Shown here piece by piece: positions 22,501 to 34,500 of a stretch of 64,000 nt of DNA. The notes under the pieces are model-generated. The model saw nothing but the letters and a program-made list of their open reading frames with translations. It made no database searches and was not told where the DNA came from. This stretch comes from Alopecurus myosuroides (Eukaryota > Streptophyta > Magnoliopsida > Poales > Poaceae): positions 47,221,426 through 47,285,425 of the forward strand of contig CM054059.1 in the NCBI GenBank assembly GCA_028641055.1, given 5' to 3'. The translations under genes were made by a program, and so were the position numbers. Numbering within the stretch: position 1 is the first letter of the stretch; each line of letters opens with the position of its first letter.

Positions 22501-25500
22501 AGCCTCTACAACTGTTGCTATCTCGGCGCCTAGGTTGCGACGCGTAGCACCTACTTTGCTAGCTCTCCTAACAACCAGTGTAAAACCGTGAGCCTTGTTG
22601 TACTCGATCTGGTCTAAGCTAAGCTCTAGCCTAATATTCTCCAACTCCGCCTGCTCAGCGAGCAGCTCCTGGCGCTGCCGGTCGAGCTGCGCCTTCATGG
22701 TCAGGAGCTCGAGATCAGTGGGAGGCGGCATACCCGTCCGCGCAGCAGACGCAGGGATTGTCGGAGTAGTGGAGAGCGGAAGGTTGCACTCCTTCTCGTA
22801 AGGCTTGTGCGTCTTCCCGCCAGCACTCGGGCCGGCGAGATCCTCGATGACGCCCGCAGCGGAAGCAGCCGCGCCCTTCCCGGCGTCAGCAGCAGAGCCG
22901 GTCATCATCACCTCCGCGACGTTCGCAGAGCGGCTCAACGGCCTCCCGCGTGCGGCGATGACAGCAGGTGGATCTTCCGCGACATGCACCAGCTCGGGGT
23001 ACTCGCGGTCGATGATGGTGGCAACGTAGACGAGGTGCGCGCCGAAAGAAAGCACCGAGCCGCCCTCCGGCATGGCCCTGCCGCCGAAATCGCCGGCGTT
23101 GTCGGTGACGAAGTCGAAGGAGCCGAATCTGTGGACAAGGCCACAGACCACGCGCTCACCGGTAGCAGAAATCGATCCCGTCCGAACGGAAACTCCAGCC
23201 AGCGCCGCTGGTTGCCCCACGATGGGCGCCAACTGTCGTGGTGGTGTCACGGCAGATGCCATAGGATGGCTAAAGTTGTGGGGACGATGGACGCTGGAGT
23301 CGCTCGGGGAGGGATCACGCGACGAGTAGCCGCGTGAAGTATGAAACAAGCACTGCAAACAACACGATCTACCCAGGTTCAGGGCCCTCGTGAGGAGGTA
23401 AAATCCCTACTCCTGCCTTTCTCTCTGTATATTAGTGTCTCTCCGAGTAGCCACAGTATAAATGTTCTTGCTACCGAGTAGCCACAGTACAAATGTTCTT
23501 GCTACCGAGTAGCCACCTTTCTCTCTACGTGCGGAACTAGGTCAAGAATGTGAGCCGATTCTGGGGATCCCTCGCGCAGGAGGGGGCAGGGCACCCGGTG
23601 CCCAGGCGGATACAGCCAAATACAAACAGATGTCGATATTGTGTGCACACCGTCCTTCTTCCGAGTTCCCGCTGACAGCTTTGGCTTCTAAGTTTGTCCG
23701 GTGCGGAAAGTCGTTGGGCAAAACCAAGTAACCAGTCTGTTATCACTGCCACGAACACAGAGTAGGTCCCCCCTATCCTGCGACGCCCTGCTTCCACACT
23801 GTCGCTGTCAGGCACGCCGTCCTCAGATGAACAGTGCCAAAGTACGGATCCGGGATACGCGGGATTCTGTGTCAGAACGGCTCCTTTGACTTCTGGCCCG
23901 AGTAGGATCCCGTCATTTCTACTCGGACCAACTCTTCTATTCGGAGGAACATAACTCTCTTGATTCGTCCTTCTGGCCATCTATGTGTAGGACCGGGTAG
24001 CAGTCGACCGGGTAGCAAGTACCGGGTAGCCGGCTACTCGGCCAAACATCCCTTCTGATCTTGCCTTTAGCACTTGCCTTTACCCTACTCGTGGGTAACC
24101 CCCCGACACCGTGCAGCAGCCGCTGGTGGACGCCCAGCTCCCTCCACCCCCGCCTGCGGCGCCGAGCATCCCACGCGTCTTCATCTCCCGCTCCGGGAGA
24201 TCGAGGAGGCGGAGGTGGTCCTCCGCCGCGCCATGGTGGCTTCCATTACGGGAACCCGCCCCGTTGTATCCGTTGGCGACGTAGAAGATGTTCTCCGCTC
24301 CTCCTTCGAGCTCGCCCCGGGCGACTTCATGGTCCACCTCCACCACCCCGAAGACTTCCTAATGATCTTCCATTCCAAGCCAGCGCTGGACTGGCTCCGC
24401 GGCGACCATTTTATCAACGGCCCTAGCTTCATCCTCTCGATGCGTCCCTGGTGCAAGCTCGCCCACGCCAACACGGGCAGTTTCGAGTACCACGTTGAGC
24501 TGGAGCTCCGTGGCATTCCTGCCCAGGCCTGGCACATCTCCACAACGGAGCACATCCTCGGCCCCAGCGTTTGGTTTGAGAGGATCCACCCTGCCACCCG
24601 CTCCCGCGCCGACCTCGCCGTCTTCCGTATCTCTGGCCGCGCCCATGACCCCAACGAAATCCGGCGCGCTGCATCGCTCGAGATCGTTGAGATGCCCCCA
24701 GCGAGGAATCGCGACGCGCGGTCGCGCTACCGGACGCTCACCTACCCCATCTCGATCAGGCTCATCAGCGCGGTTGTCGACAGCGAGACGCGCGTCGAGG
24801 CTGTCCCTAATACTGGTCCAGAAGGAGGCTCCGCAGGCGGTGGCAATGGCAACACAGGGCAAGGCCCTGGACGTGGCCCGCCGCGGCAACGCAGCCGCAA
24901 GCGCCGCCGCACCGGGGGTGCCCATGATCGGCGCCCGGACGGCATGGCTCTCGATGACATGGGCTGGTCGCGTGCTGGCCTCGGCCGCGCGGACGGCGTC
25001 GCCGTCGATGCGCGCTGGCCCAATCCTCGACGGCGGCGGGACGCGCCTCCGGCCGTGCGTCCCAGGGAAAGGACGATGGGGCCCTGGCCCGCCCATGGAA
25101 GGGCCCGCCACTCCTGTCGCCGCCCCAAAAGAGGAAAGCGCGGAGCCAGGCAAAAGCGCACGCAGGACAAATCTGTGCCAGACACAGCTGCTGCTCTGCC
25201 GATCAGGTCCCCCCACTGCCCGAAGACCAAGGCCACTTTCCAGATGGCGAGCACACACTGGCTGTGAACCCCTCTGTGGCTTCCACCGATCCCACTGGCG
25301 ATTTGAACGCGTCGTCGGCTTGTGCAGACGCTGACAGGCCCCAGTCGGGCGCGTCCATCGACAACGGGCATCGGGATCCCCTCCTGCATGACCAGGACAT
25401 GCTTTTTCAGAGCGAGGTCCCCGATTCGCCCCCCACACAGCGCACGAAAGCCCCGTCTGCTCCCGAGGCAGATCCCATGTCGGGACACTCGGGTGATCAG

Positions 25501-28500
25501 CGGCGTCCTCCGCCTGGCGACACCTTGTCGGCTTCCACTGCTGGTACGTCCGCGCTGGAGAGGGACCAGGACACCACTTTGCCCACCCCAGCCAGGCCAT
25601 GCATAGGGGACAAGGAGGCTTCTTGCGACCCTCCATCTGAGCCGGCCATGGGACCACAACCCACTGTGGGGGTCCAAATCTTGCAGCGACCCCTGGAACC
25701 CCAACGCGCTGATCACGTCCACATGAACGCGCCCACGCCGGAACGACCAGTAGGCCGCTTCGCATCGCCTCCGATCACGCTTCGACGTTCCAAGCCTCAC
25801 GCATCGACTGCGCAGCGGGCCTGGACCTTGGGCGAATTCCTATCAACGGCTACTCGGCAACTCAACCCCGCTCTCCCTGGCCCTGGGAAGCGATCAAGGC
25901 GTCAACCCCTCAACTTCGCCCCCCTAGACGGGGCCGCTCGGCGTCCTCATCTACTGCCAAGACCCCGGCGCCCCCCACTGTTGAGCGACATGCACAAGTT
26001 CATATCTTGCGCACCCTTGGGATCATTGGGATCGATCAGAGCATCTCCGCGGCTGAGATGAAGGCGTACGACGGGGTTTTCGCCGCGCCCATCCCCCTTG
26101 CTGTGCTCACCGCCATCGCCGCGCTGGTAGATCGCGAGCTCCCCGCGGATCCTTTCGCTGCGATGCACGTTCCTTCCCCTGCTGGCAGCCCCATTGCGGT
26201 CTAGCTTGTGTCGTGCACTTGTTTGTCGACCTCGTGTCTTAATGGATCACAACCTTAAGATCTTGATTTGGAACATCCGAGGCCTTAACTCTCGGGCTCG
26301 CCGTATTAGCATCCGCTCGCTGATCGCCACTTCTGGCGCCTCGATAGTGTGCTTCCAGGAGACTAAGATGGAACTCATCTGTTCCTCCATCGTCCTGGAA
26401 GCCCTCGGCCCAGACTTTGATGAGTACGTTTACCTCCCCGCTGCGGGCACCCGCAGAGGCATCTTGCTCGCGTGGAACAGCCGCGAGGTCACTATCACCG
26501 ACCCCCTGTTCGCAGCCAACTCATTATCTGCCAAGGTGACCACTCCTTCTGGCGTTACGACGCCGTGGTGGATCACGGTGGTGTACGCCCCCCAGGACGA
26601 TACAGACAAGATCGCATTCCTACAGGAGTTGCGCGATGCAAGGCTTGACTGCACGGGCCCATGGATGATCTGCGGCGACTTCAACCTAATTTACAGGGAC
26701 GAAGACAAAAACAACGGGAATCTGAACAGGCGCATGATGGGCAGGTTTCGCCGTGTGATTAATAAACTAGCGCTCAAAGAGGTCTACCTCAACGGGCTAC
26801 ACATGGTCTAACGAGCAAACGCCGCCGACCCTTGTCCACCTTGATCGGGTTCTCTGTACGGCTGACTGGGAGGAGCGCTATGGAGAATGCCATCTTCGTT
26901 GCTTGGCTTCGGTGGTCTCGGACCATAGCCCCCTCCTGCTAGATTGCGCCCCGCAGCCGCCGGGGCATAGGAGGTTCCACTTCGAGGACTACTGGACGAA
27001 CCTCGATGGGTTCCAGGATACGGTCACAATGGCGTGGAACTCCGTCGACGACCCCGATGCCTTCCAGCGCCTCGTGCTGCGGTTACAGGCCACTGCGCGC
27101 GCTCTCACCAGTTGGAGCTCGCGCAAGGTGGGCAACATCAGGCACAAACTCGCGTTGTCCCGCGAGTTGCTGCTGCGGTTCGACAAGGCGCGGGAAGACA
27201 GGACGCTTACACCTGCGAAAGAGTGGATCCGCAAACAAATCAAGATGTCCTACCTTGGCCTCGCCTCGCTCGAGCGCACTATGGCGCGCCAACGCTCCCG
27301 CATCGCGTCGCTAAAGGATGGCGACGCAAACACTGCCTTCTTCCATCGCCAGTGTTCTTATCGGCGTCAGAAGAACATGATTCATGCCCTTAATGAGGAG
27401 GGCAACGTGCTCACTGACCACCGCGACATGGCAGAGGCTACGTTCCACCACTTCGATGCTCTCTTGGGCACGGATGTGGGCCGGGACTGCACGCTAGACT
27501 TTGCGCAGCTCATCGCGCCGGACGGGGACCTTCTAGAGCTCGACACCCCCTTTGGAGCTGAGGAGATTTGGAGCGCGGTGAAACGCTTACCTGCCCGCAA
27601 GGCGCCAGGGCCCGACGGTTTCACCGCCGAGTTCCTGCGTGCTTGCTGGAACACGGTCAAGCAGGACATCACCGCGGTGTTCCAGCAGCTCTACGAGCTC
27701 AGGGGACGTGGGTTCGCGAAGCTCAACCAGGCGCTGCTCACCCTCCTACCCAAGCGCGCGGATGCGAGCGAGCTACGCGACTACAGGCCCATCAGCCTCA
27801 TCCACCTCATTGCGCCAAGGTGCTCTCGCTCCGCCTCGCCCCGCGCTTGAACGCCCTCATCAGCCCAATCCAGAACGCGTTCATCACCGGAAGGAGCCTG
27901 CACGACAATTTTGTCCTTGACCGCCAGTCCGCTCGCATGCTGCACCAGCTGGGTGCCCTCGGGTCCTCCTGAAGCTCGACCTCGCCCGCGCCTTCGACTC
28001 CATCTCTTGGCCATTCCTTTTCGAGGCACTACGCTGCTACGGTTTTGGCAACAGATTCCTCGAATGGCTAGCCATTTTGCTCTCCTCTGCTAGCACACGA
28101 GTGCTGCTCAACGGAGAACCCGGGCCGCTAATCTGGCATCGTCGAGGACTACGTCAGGGCGATCCGCTCTCCCCGCAACTGTTCGTCCTCGCCGTCGACA
28201 CCCTAGGTCGGCTCTTCCGGCGTGCCATTGACCTGGGCGTCATGCAGCAGCTCCATCCCCGTCGAGCGATCCCTTCCATCTCGCTCTATGCGGATGATGT
28301 GATCCTGTTCTGCCACCCGACGCCTGGAGATGTCGAAGCTGTCAAGGGTATCTTGCAGCTATTCGGCCGCGCTTCTGGCTTGTGCGTCAATTTCACTAAG
28401 AGCACCGCCACCTTGCTGCGCTGTGACCCTGAAGAGGCTGCGCCCGTGGTGGATCACCTTGGCTGCCCAATTGTCGAGCTGCCCATCACCTACCTAGGTG

Positions 28501-31500
28501 CCCCGCTCACAATCAGGCGCCCTACTGCTGCCCAACTGCAGCCGATGGTCGACAGGATGGCCGAAAAGCTGCCCGCCTGGCAATCTCGCCTTCTGAACAA
28601 AACTGGGAGGTTGTCCCTTGTCAAGTCTGTACTTGGCGCGATCCCCATACACCAGATGCTTGTGCTCGCGCCTCCCAAGAAGACCATCAAGGCCATGGAG
28701 AAAATCGAGCGTGGATTCCTTTGGGAAGGCCGCTCCGCCGCCAACGGGGGTAATTGCCATGTTAACTGGCGCAAGGTATGCCGGCCCACTCACCTTGGCG
28801 GCCTGGGCGTGCACGACCTTGAGCGCGCCGGCCTCGCCTTGCGCTTACGCTGGTTGTGGCCAAGCCGCACTGACAGCAACCGGGCGTGGAGTGGCCTCGA
28901 CCTCCAATTCACTTCGCAAGAGCGATCCCTCTTCTTTGCCTCCACTTCCATGGAGGTGGGAAACGGAAGAACCGCCAAGTTCTGGGAAGATCGATGGATC
29001 CAGGGACGCTCGATCGGCGAGATCGCGCCCCTCCTCCACAAATGCGTCCCCAAGCGCCGTCGTAACCGGAGAACGGTCGTCGATGGGTTGCTCGACCATG
29101 CTTGGGCCAGGGACATCCACGGCGTACTCGGCATCCACGAGATTGGCCAGTACCTCCAAGTCTGGCAACTTGTCGAGCCCACCCTCCTCTCCGAGGCTCC
29201 TGATCACATGGTCTGGAAGTGGAACCCCAATGGCGAGTACACGGCGCGCTCCGCATACGTAGCCTCGCTCCACGAATCCACGGGCTGCCAGGCCTGGAAG
29301 CTCATCTGGAAGAGCTGGGCGCCCCCGCGGGTCAAGTTTTTCCACTGGTTGGCCAACCAGGACCGCTGCTGGACAGCCGACAGGCTCGCACGCCGAGGAC
29401 TGCAGCACCATCCTAGATGCCCCCTTTGCGACCAGGTTCTGGAGACAATGCACCACCTCGTCCTGGAGTGCCCCTTCTCCCGGCAAGTTTGGCACGACGT
29501 GCTTTCTTGGCTGCGCATGACCTGCAAGCCGCCAGCCAACGAGGACTCGCTCTTCGACGGGTGGCATGGCGCAAGGCAGGGCACCCCAAAGCCTCTCCAC
29601 AAGGGCCTTGCCTCCATCACCCTCCTCACCCCTTGGATGATATGGAAGCACAGAACAGTTGCATCTTCGAGAATGCGCGCCCCTCCGTCGGCGACCTTGT
29701 TCTGAAGATCAAAGAAGAAGCGGCTGCTTGGGCCACGGCTGGGGCGTTAGGGCTTAGGGTTGTCTTACCTCCAACTTGGGATGTGCACTAAGCCGCCCCA
29801 CACTCCTGTAACCTGCATCCTAGGAGGATTGTAAACAGAACTCTACCTTTTCAATAAAATGAAGCGCAAAAGTCTTTTGCGTTTTCTCGAAAAAAAAAAA
29901 TGAAACGAAACACAAAAGCTTTTTGCGTTTTCTCAAAAACTTTCTTTGAAGTAACAGCATTCAACCCTTTCCATGTACCGAAATTCATTAAACATGAAAG
30001 CTATACATAAAACATGCTAGTAAATCGATGCTTTAAAAAACAGAATTAACCCCAAATAGCAACATGTGGCATCATTTAAAATATCAGTCAAATGGCCTAC
30101 ATTTACCTGTGTAATTAGCCACTCTCTTATAACATTCTAACAATCTACAGACCTTAGCAGCTACATTAAGCCATCCGTGGCCAGCTCAGAAGATCAACAA
30201 GTGTCAACTAACAACTTAAGTACCAATACGAAAACTCACTTCATCAGGAATATTTGCATCAGCACCAGCTTCCAACAAACACTTGATAGCGCAAGTGAAG
30301 CCATAGAATGCAGCTAATATTAATGGTGTTGTTACAGGCCTACCAGCATTGACATCAGCACCAGCCTGAAACATAGAATGTATAATATATAATGCTGAAA
30401 ATAATGTTTTTAAAAAAGCAACAGCTTCCCCGACAAAAACTTTCTACAATAGGAGCTCTATATGGACAAGTCACTGCACCTTAATAAGTAGTTCCACGCA
30501 TTTCAGTGAAGAAGCGGAGATAGCATATGAAAGTGGTGTATAGAATAAATGCACAACTGTGTTAGGCTGGAGAAAAGGCAAAGAAATGATTATTTGCAGA
30601 TAAACAATGACAAGAAGGGTACTGGAGGAAAATAACATATCAAATTTATGCACTATTTTTTAGCAAAATATGGAACATTTTACAAAATAGTTTGCATATT
30701 AAAAAGGAAACAACCAACCTTATGATCGTTGATGTTTTTAAATTGTATCATCTTTCTATATACTACTAATTAGTAATTAGAGATTCCTTTCAATCCAGCA
30801 CATTAATACAATGATGAGCTCCCAGATTAATTTAGAAAGGAAAAAAATCTCACATTCTACTAGGTCGAAACTATCTGGATTCGTAGATCACAATTTTGCA
30901 GTATAATCAGCGCATAACAAAAAGGGGGGGGGGGGGGGGGGACATAGCTGGTATGTTGAGTCCAGCTGATTCACAGTAATATAATTTCCCTTTTGTCATC
31001 TAGACAAAGCCAGAAGGCCGATTGTTCGATCCCCCCCCCCCCCCCCCCCTCATAATATACAAAAGTAATTTCCATCCAGCAGGACACAGGAGGCGGAATG
31101 TTCTCAATTCAGGCAAAGTGGCAGCTTAAGAAATGTAATCGGAGACAAAGAGTCTGTACCAAAGACGTTGATTACTTGATGTCAGCCAGCTCCTTAACCA
31201 ACAAATAAAACATGGGCAGACAGGATGTCGCCCAATAATGGTCTGTGGCCAGATTTAAAAATAACTTACATATATCTGTGAAAAGGCTACAAAATCCTGC
31301 ATTACTGAGAAGTGAAAAAAAAAAAACTATAAACCCTCTGTAACCGAACATTACATGTTGATCAGAGAAATTTAATAAGGATAGGTTTTTAACACTAATC
31401 TGTTAATGTACAATCCACCAAATACTTTTTAGTACGATTAACGGTTTGGATTTCATATGATAAGGCATATGCTCATAAAATTATAGTGTGTATGCCAACC

Positions 31501-34500
31501 CTTGAGTTCCTGACCCACTCAATTTACCTGCTTATAAGAGAAATATAAAAGGCTAGAAATGTACATGTATTATAATATGTCAAATCAAATTAGAACGGGA
31601 TATCAAGTCAAGTTGCACTAACAAGATGCATCATGCAAACCACTTTCAGTTTGAGAAAAAATCAGATATGCAAATCTAAAAAAAGGGAGTATATATTTCT
31701 CAATTCGCTCTGCCTATATATGAGATGTCTAAGTTCACTTCATGGTAACAGTAACAAGATACTAGTGTCTAAGATATATACATAAACCGCGCAGCTGCAC
31801 GGCTTGATAACTACTCCCTCCGTTCCTAAATATAAGATGTTTTAGCTTTTGTCTATTTTCTCATATTCGTATGCATCTAGATGGGTTTTAGTGTGTATGT
31901 TCACTCATTTTGAACCATACCTAGTCCACACCAAAACATCTAAAACATCTTATATTATGGGACGGAAGGAGTAGTTGGTATAGTCCCAGCACTTTTCAGC
32001 TTCATCTTGTAAAATAAAGCTCCTTGTGCAACTATCCAGCAAATGCATCAAATAAACAATCAAACAGCAGTACAGCACAGCACATCACAATCGCCTGAGC
32101 TCCATAGTCGCTAAAGTCAGAGTAAAGTTCCATGTAACCTACCCAGCACGAACACTACGAGTGGTCAGTAAGTAAGCATTCGTGTGGACAAGGTTGGAAA
32201 GAAGCAGGAAGGACAGGTGAGAACCATCACGCATTTACAGTTGATTAATCTGTAATTCAGTCTCACCACGAGTTACCTAAATGTGAATACTCAAAAGAAT
32301 CATGTTTTAAACACGTTATCATCTAGCACACAGTCATCAAGAATCTAATACATGTTAAGCAAGAAAAGATCTAAAGGTACATGGACAAATGATACATGAT
32401 AAAATAAGAGAGTCATAAAGATTAGAGCAAGCCAGTAAGAACAGAAGTCCTGGCTCAGCCGAGTCAAGGAAGTAAAATACCGTCCGTTCCATCTTGCCAA
32501 ATCTTTAGACTAGGCAGGGATGGGAAAGGAGGAAATATACAAGACACTGCTAGGCCTAGCCGTATTGATCTAGCCATGAGTTCTCAGCTATATTGAAGGA
32601 AATATTGTACAGTACACCACATATGATACAATATTGATCAGAAATAGCAAACCAAAGATGGGAAAAAAGATTATTACATCTGCCTGATGCCTCAACAACA
32701 ATTCCACCATTCTCACATTTCCTTTTTTAGCAGCAATGATTAGTGGTGTTCCTTGTTCACACATAGGGTCAACATAAGCTCCCCTGGACAATAATAACTC
32801 TGCTATTTCACATGTATCTGGATAAAGTACATGAAAATGCTCATGACACATTACCATCAAGGATACGTTAAAAAGAATATGAATGATAGCTTATTACCTT
32901 GGGTGTTAGCTGCCCAATACCTGGCTGCATTTGAGTTGGTAGATGTGCCTGGATGAACAATTTAGTAGCTTACTATGTGCCAATATAACGAAACTGGAAC
33001 TTTCAAAAGTACTGTCTTTTTAGCACGTAGAATTTACGATTGTATTCCTATTTTTCCTTGTGATCTTTGTGGATTGAAATTAAAAAGCCACCATGTGTTT
33101 TTTATTTATATGTTTAGTAAGTAAAATATAACCATGGCCAATCGCCTAATATTGCAAAAATATATCTGCAGAACATTTTTTACAAACTTATAAGCTAAAG
33201 TAACTATGAAAAAAAAATAGTGGTTTTTACAAGCAGTAAGCCAAATGGGAAAATTATTGTAGCATAGGTAGGACCTAAAAAGGCTTTCAGCTGCTGAACA
33301 ACAAAATCTGATCCAGGCCAATGGTTAAGCATAGGAAACACAGCAAACAAAAAAGAAAAATAACTGACCATACCCGACCAGCCAGACCGAAATTGTTTTT
33401 CCAAGCCAAGGATTGACATTTTAAGCCTACGTCGAGTCTTGCTCAGCTGTATTTATGTGTTTTGTTTGAGGGAAAAGTTTGTGCAAATCACATTCTGTTG
33501 AACTAGCAACCTGAATAAATAAAACATCGAATGATAATGGTTTATATTGTCTTTAGATTGACGACACTAACTATTAGACCAAAATCACCACCTTTAGTTA
33601 ATCGCTACAAAAGTACAATGTGCATGACCAAGAAACGAAGAGCTGAAACTTACTGCAGGACACATATCGCAACCAGTTTTGGGTAAAATATGAAGCAGAA
33701 CAGTTTAGGCAGCGCGAATAAATTTGCAGGCAACAAAAATAGAAAGCTACATACCAGGGGCAAAAAAAAAACCTGTCATTGTAGCATAATGTAGCGCAGT
33801 AATCCCATTTATATGTGCTTTGTTTGGCTTAGCACCACGATCAAGAAGAAACCTTACAACTGATGTAGATCCACAACCATATATTGCATATGACAGAGGT
33901 GCACCTAGCAAGAGCACAAGAATGGAAAACATTTGAGCAGAATGATCAACAATCCGTGCTTCCAATCAACAAAAAGCGATAGATAATCAAGAGAAGCTGC
34001 ATGCTAAAACATCACGGAAATAGGTTACACATAAGTTAAAACGAACAGCAAAAAAATCGCTCGTGATGCCACCATTGATGTCCATGCTACCACGCAAGAT
34101 TGTACTTTATAGATCCATGATTCAGCATGGATTTCACAGAAGCAAACAATCTGAAGCACTTTCTTAAGAAACACAGAAATTCCTCTCTGCTTTATTGCAA
34201 AAACTATTAAATCACAAAAAAAATTGGTTTGTGTTTAGGATGTAAAAAACTGATAGGTGGCGATCAGGTGATGGCCTCCAGCCTCTTAGCTAGGAAACAA
34301 AGGCGCTTAGAAAAATTAACTACCAATGGCACTCCAAAACAACCAGAGTCACTGCAACAAATTTTCAGCAACTGTTCTGGGAAACAAAATAAATAAAACA
34401 TCACTCAGTGGCCTCTGAACCAGAGGCACGCATCAATCCAGCACTTTTAAGTCAAAACGGTGCTAGTGACGAACAAAAATTACCATCCATGCCAGGGGCG

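Larger units (their letters stand above)
8862..24108 (-). mobile_element. complete Ty3/Gypsy retrotransposon, Tat-type, with antisense accessory gene
   Basis: The 15,247-bp element has LTRs at 8862-9725 (3' LTR) and 23234-24108 (5' LTR), ends TGTC...GACA and a 5-bp target duplication CCGTG at 8857-8861 and 24109-24113. Coding order on the minus strand is gag, protease, RT, RNase H, second RNase H, integrase. A non-coding gap of about 0.7 kb follows, then the plus-strand accessory gene, the polypurine tract and the 3' LTR. A second RNase H plus an extra antisense gene downstream of pol is the layout known from Tat-lineage elements (Grande, RIRE2, Retand type). By eye the LTRs differ at roughly a dozen positions plus a few indels, so insertion was fairly recent, yet every gene is broken. 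Confidence 0.93.
8260..29899 (+). mobile_element. full-length plant LINE (LINE-1), interrupted by a Gypsy element
   Basis: This is a non-LTR retrotransposon with ORF1 and ORF2 and an A-tail at 29890-29899. It is flanked by the 14-bp duplication ATGAAACGAAACAC at 8246-8259 and 29900-29913. Removing the Gypsy insertion (8862-24108) and its 5-bp duplication leaves about 6.4 kb, a usual full length for plant LINEs. It inserted inside the 3' tail of a related LINE. Several frameshifts show it is no longer coding-competent. Confidence 0.9.
8181..29947 (+). mobile_element. outermost insertion in intron 6: short LINE 3' end, split by a second LINE
   Basis: The fragment 8190-8259 (CCTCCTAGGAGGCTTGTAAC, then TTTTCAATGAAACGAAACAC) continues at 29914-29938 (AAAAGCTTTTTGCGTTTTC). 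It matches the 3' UTR end of the LINE it hosts. ACTTTCTTT at 8181-8189 and 29939-29947 is its target duplication; copy B shows the unfilled site as ACTTTCTTTCTTTTGAAG at about 54978. Without the inner insertion it would be only about 95 bp long. Confidence 0.8.

Noticed and set aside
24359..25800. Long minus-strand frames (468 and 352 codons) opposite LINE-1 ORF1
   Set aside because: They arise from GC-rich codon bias of ORF1, which has recognisable LINE domains on the plus strand.
28845..29651. 268-codon minus-strand frame opposite LINE-1 ORF2
   Set aside because: Antisense shadow of the reverse transcriptase C-terminal region.
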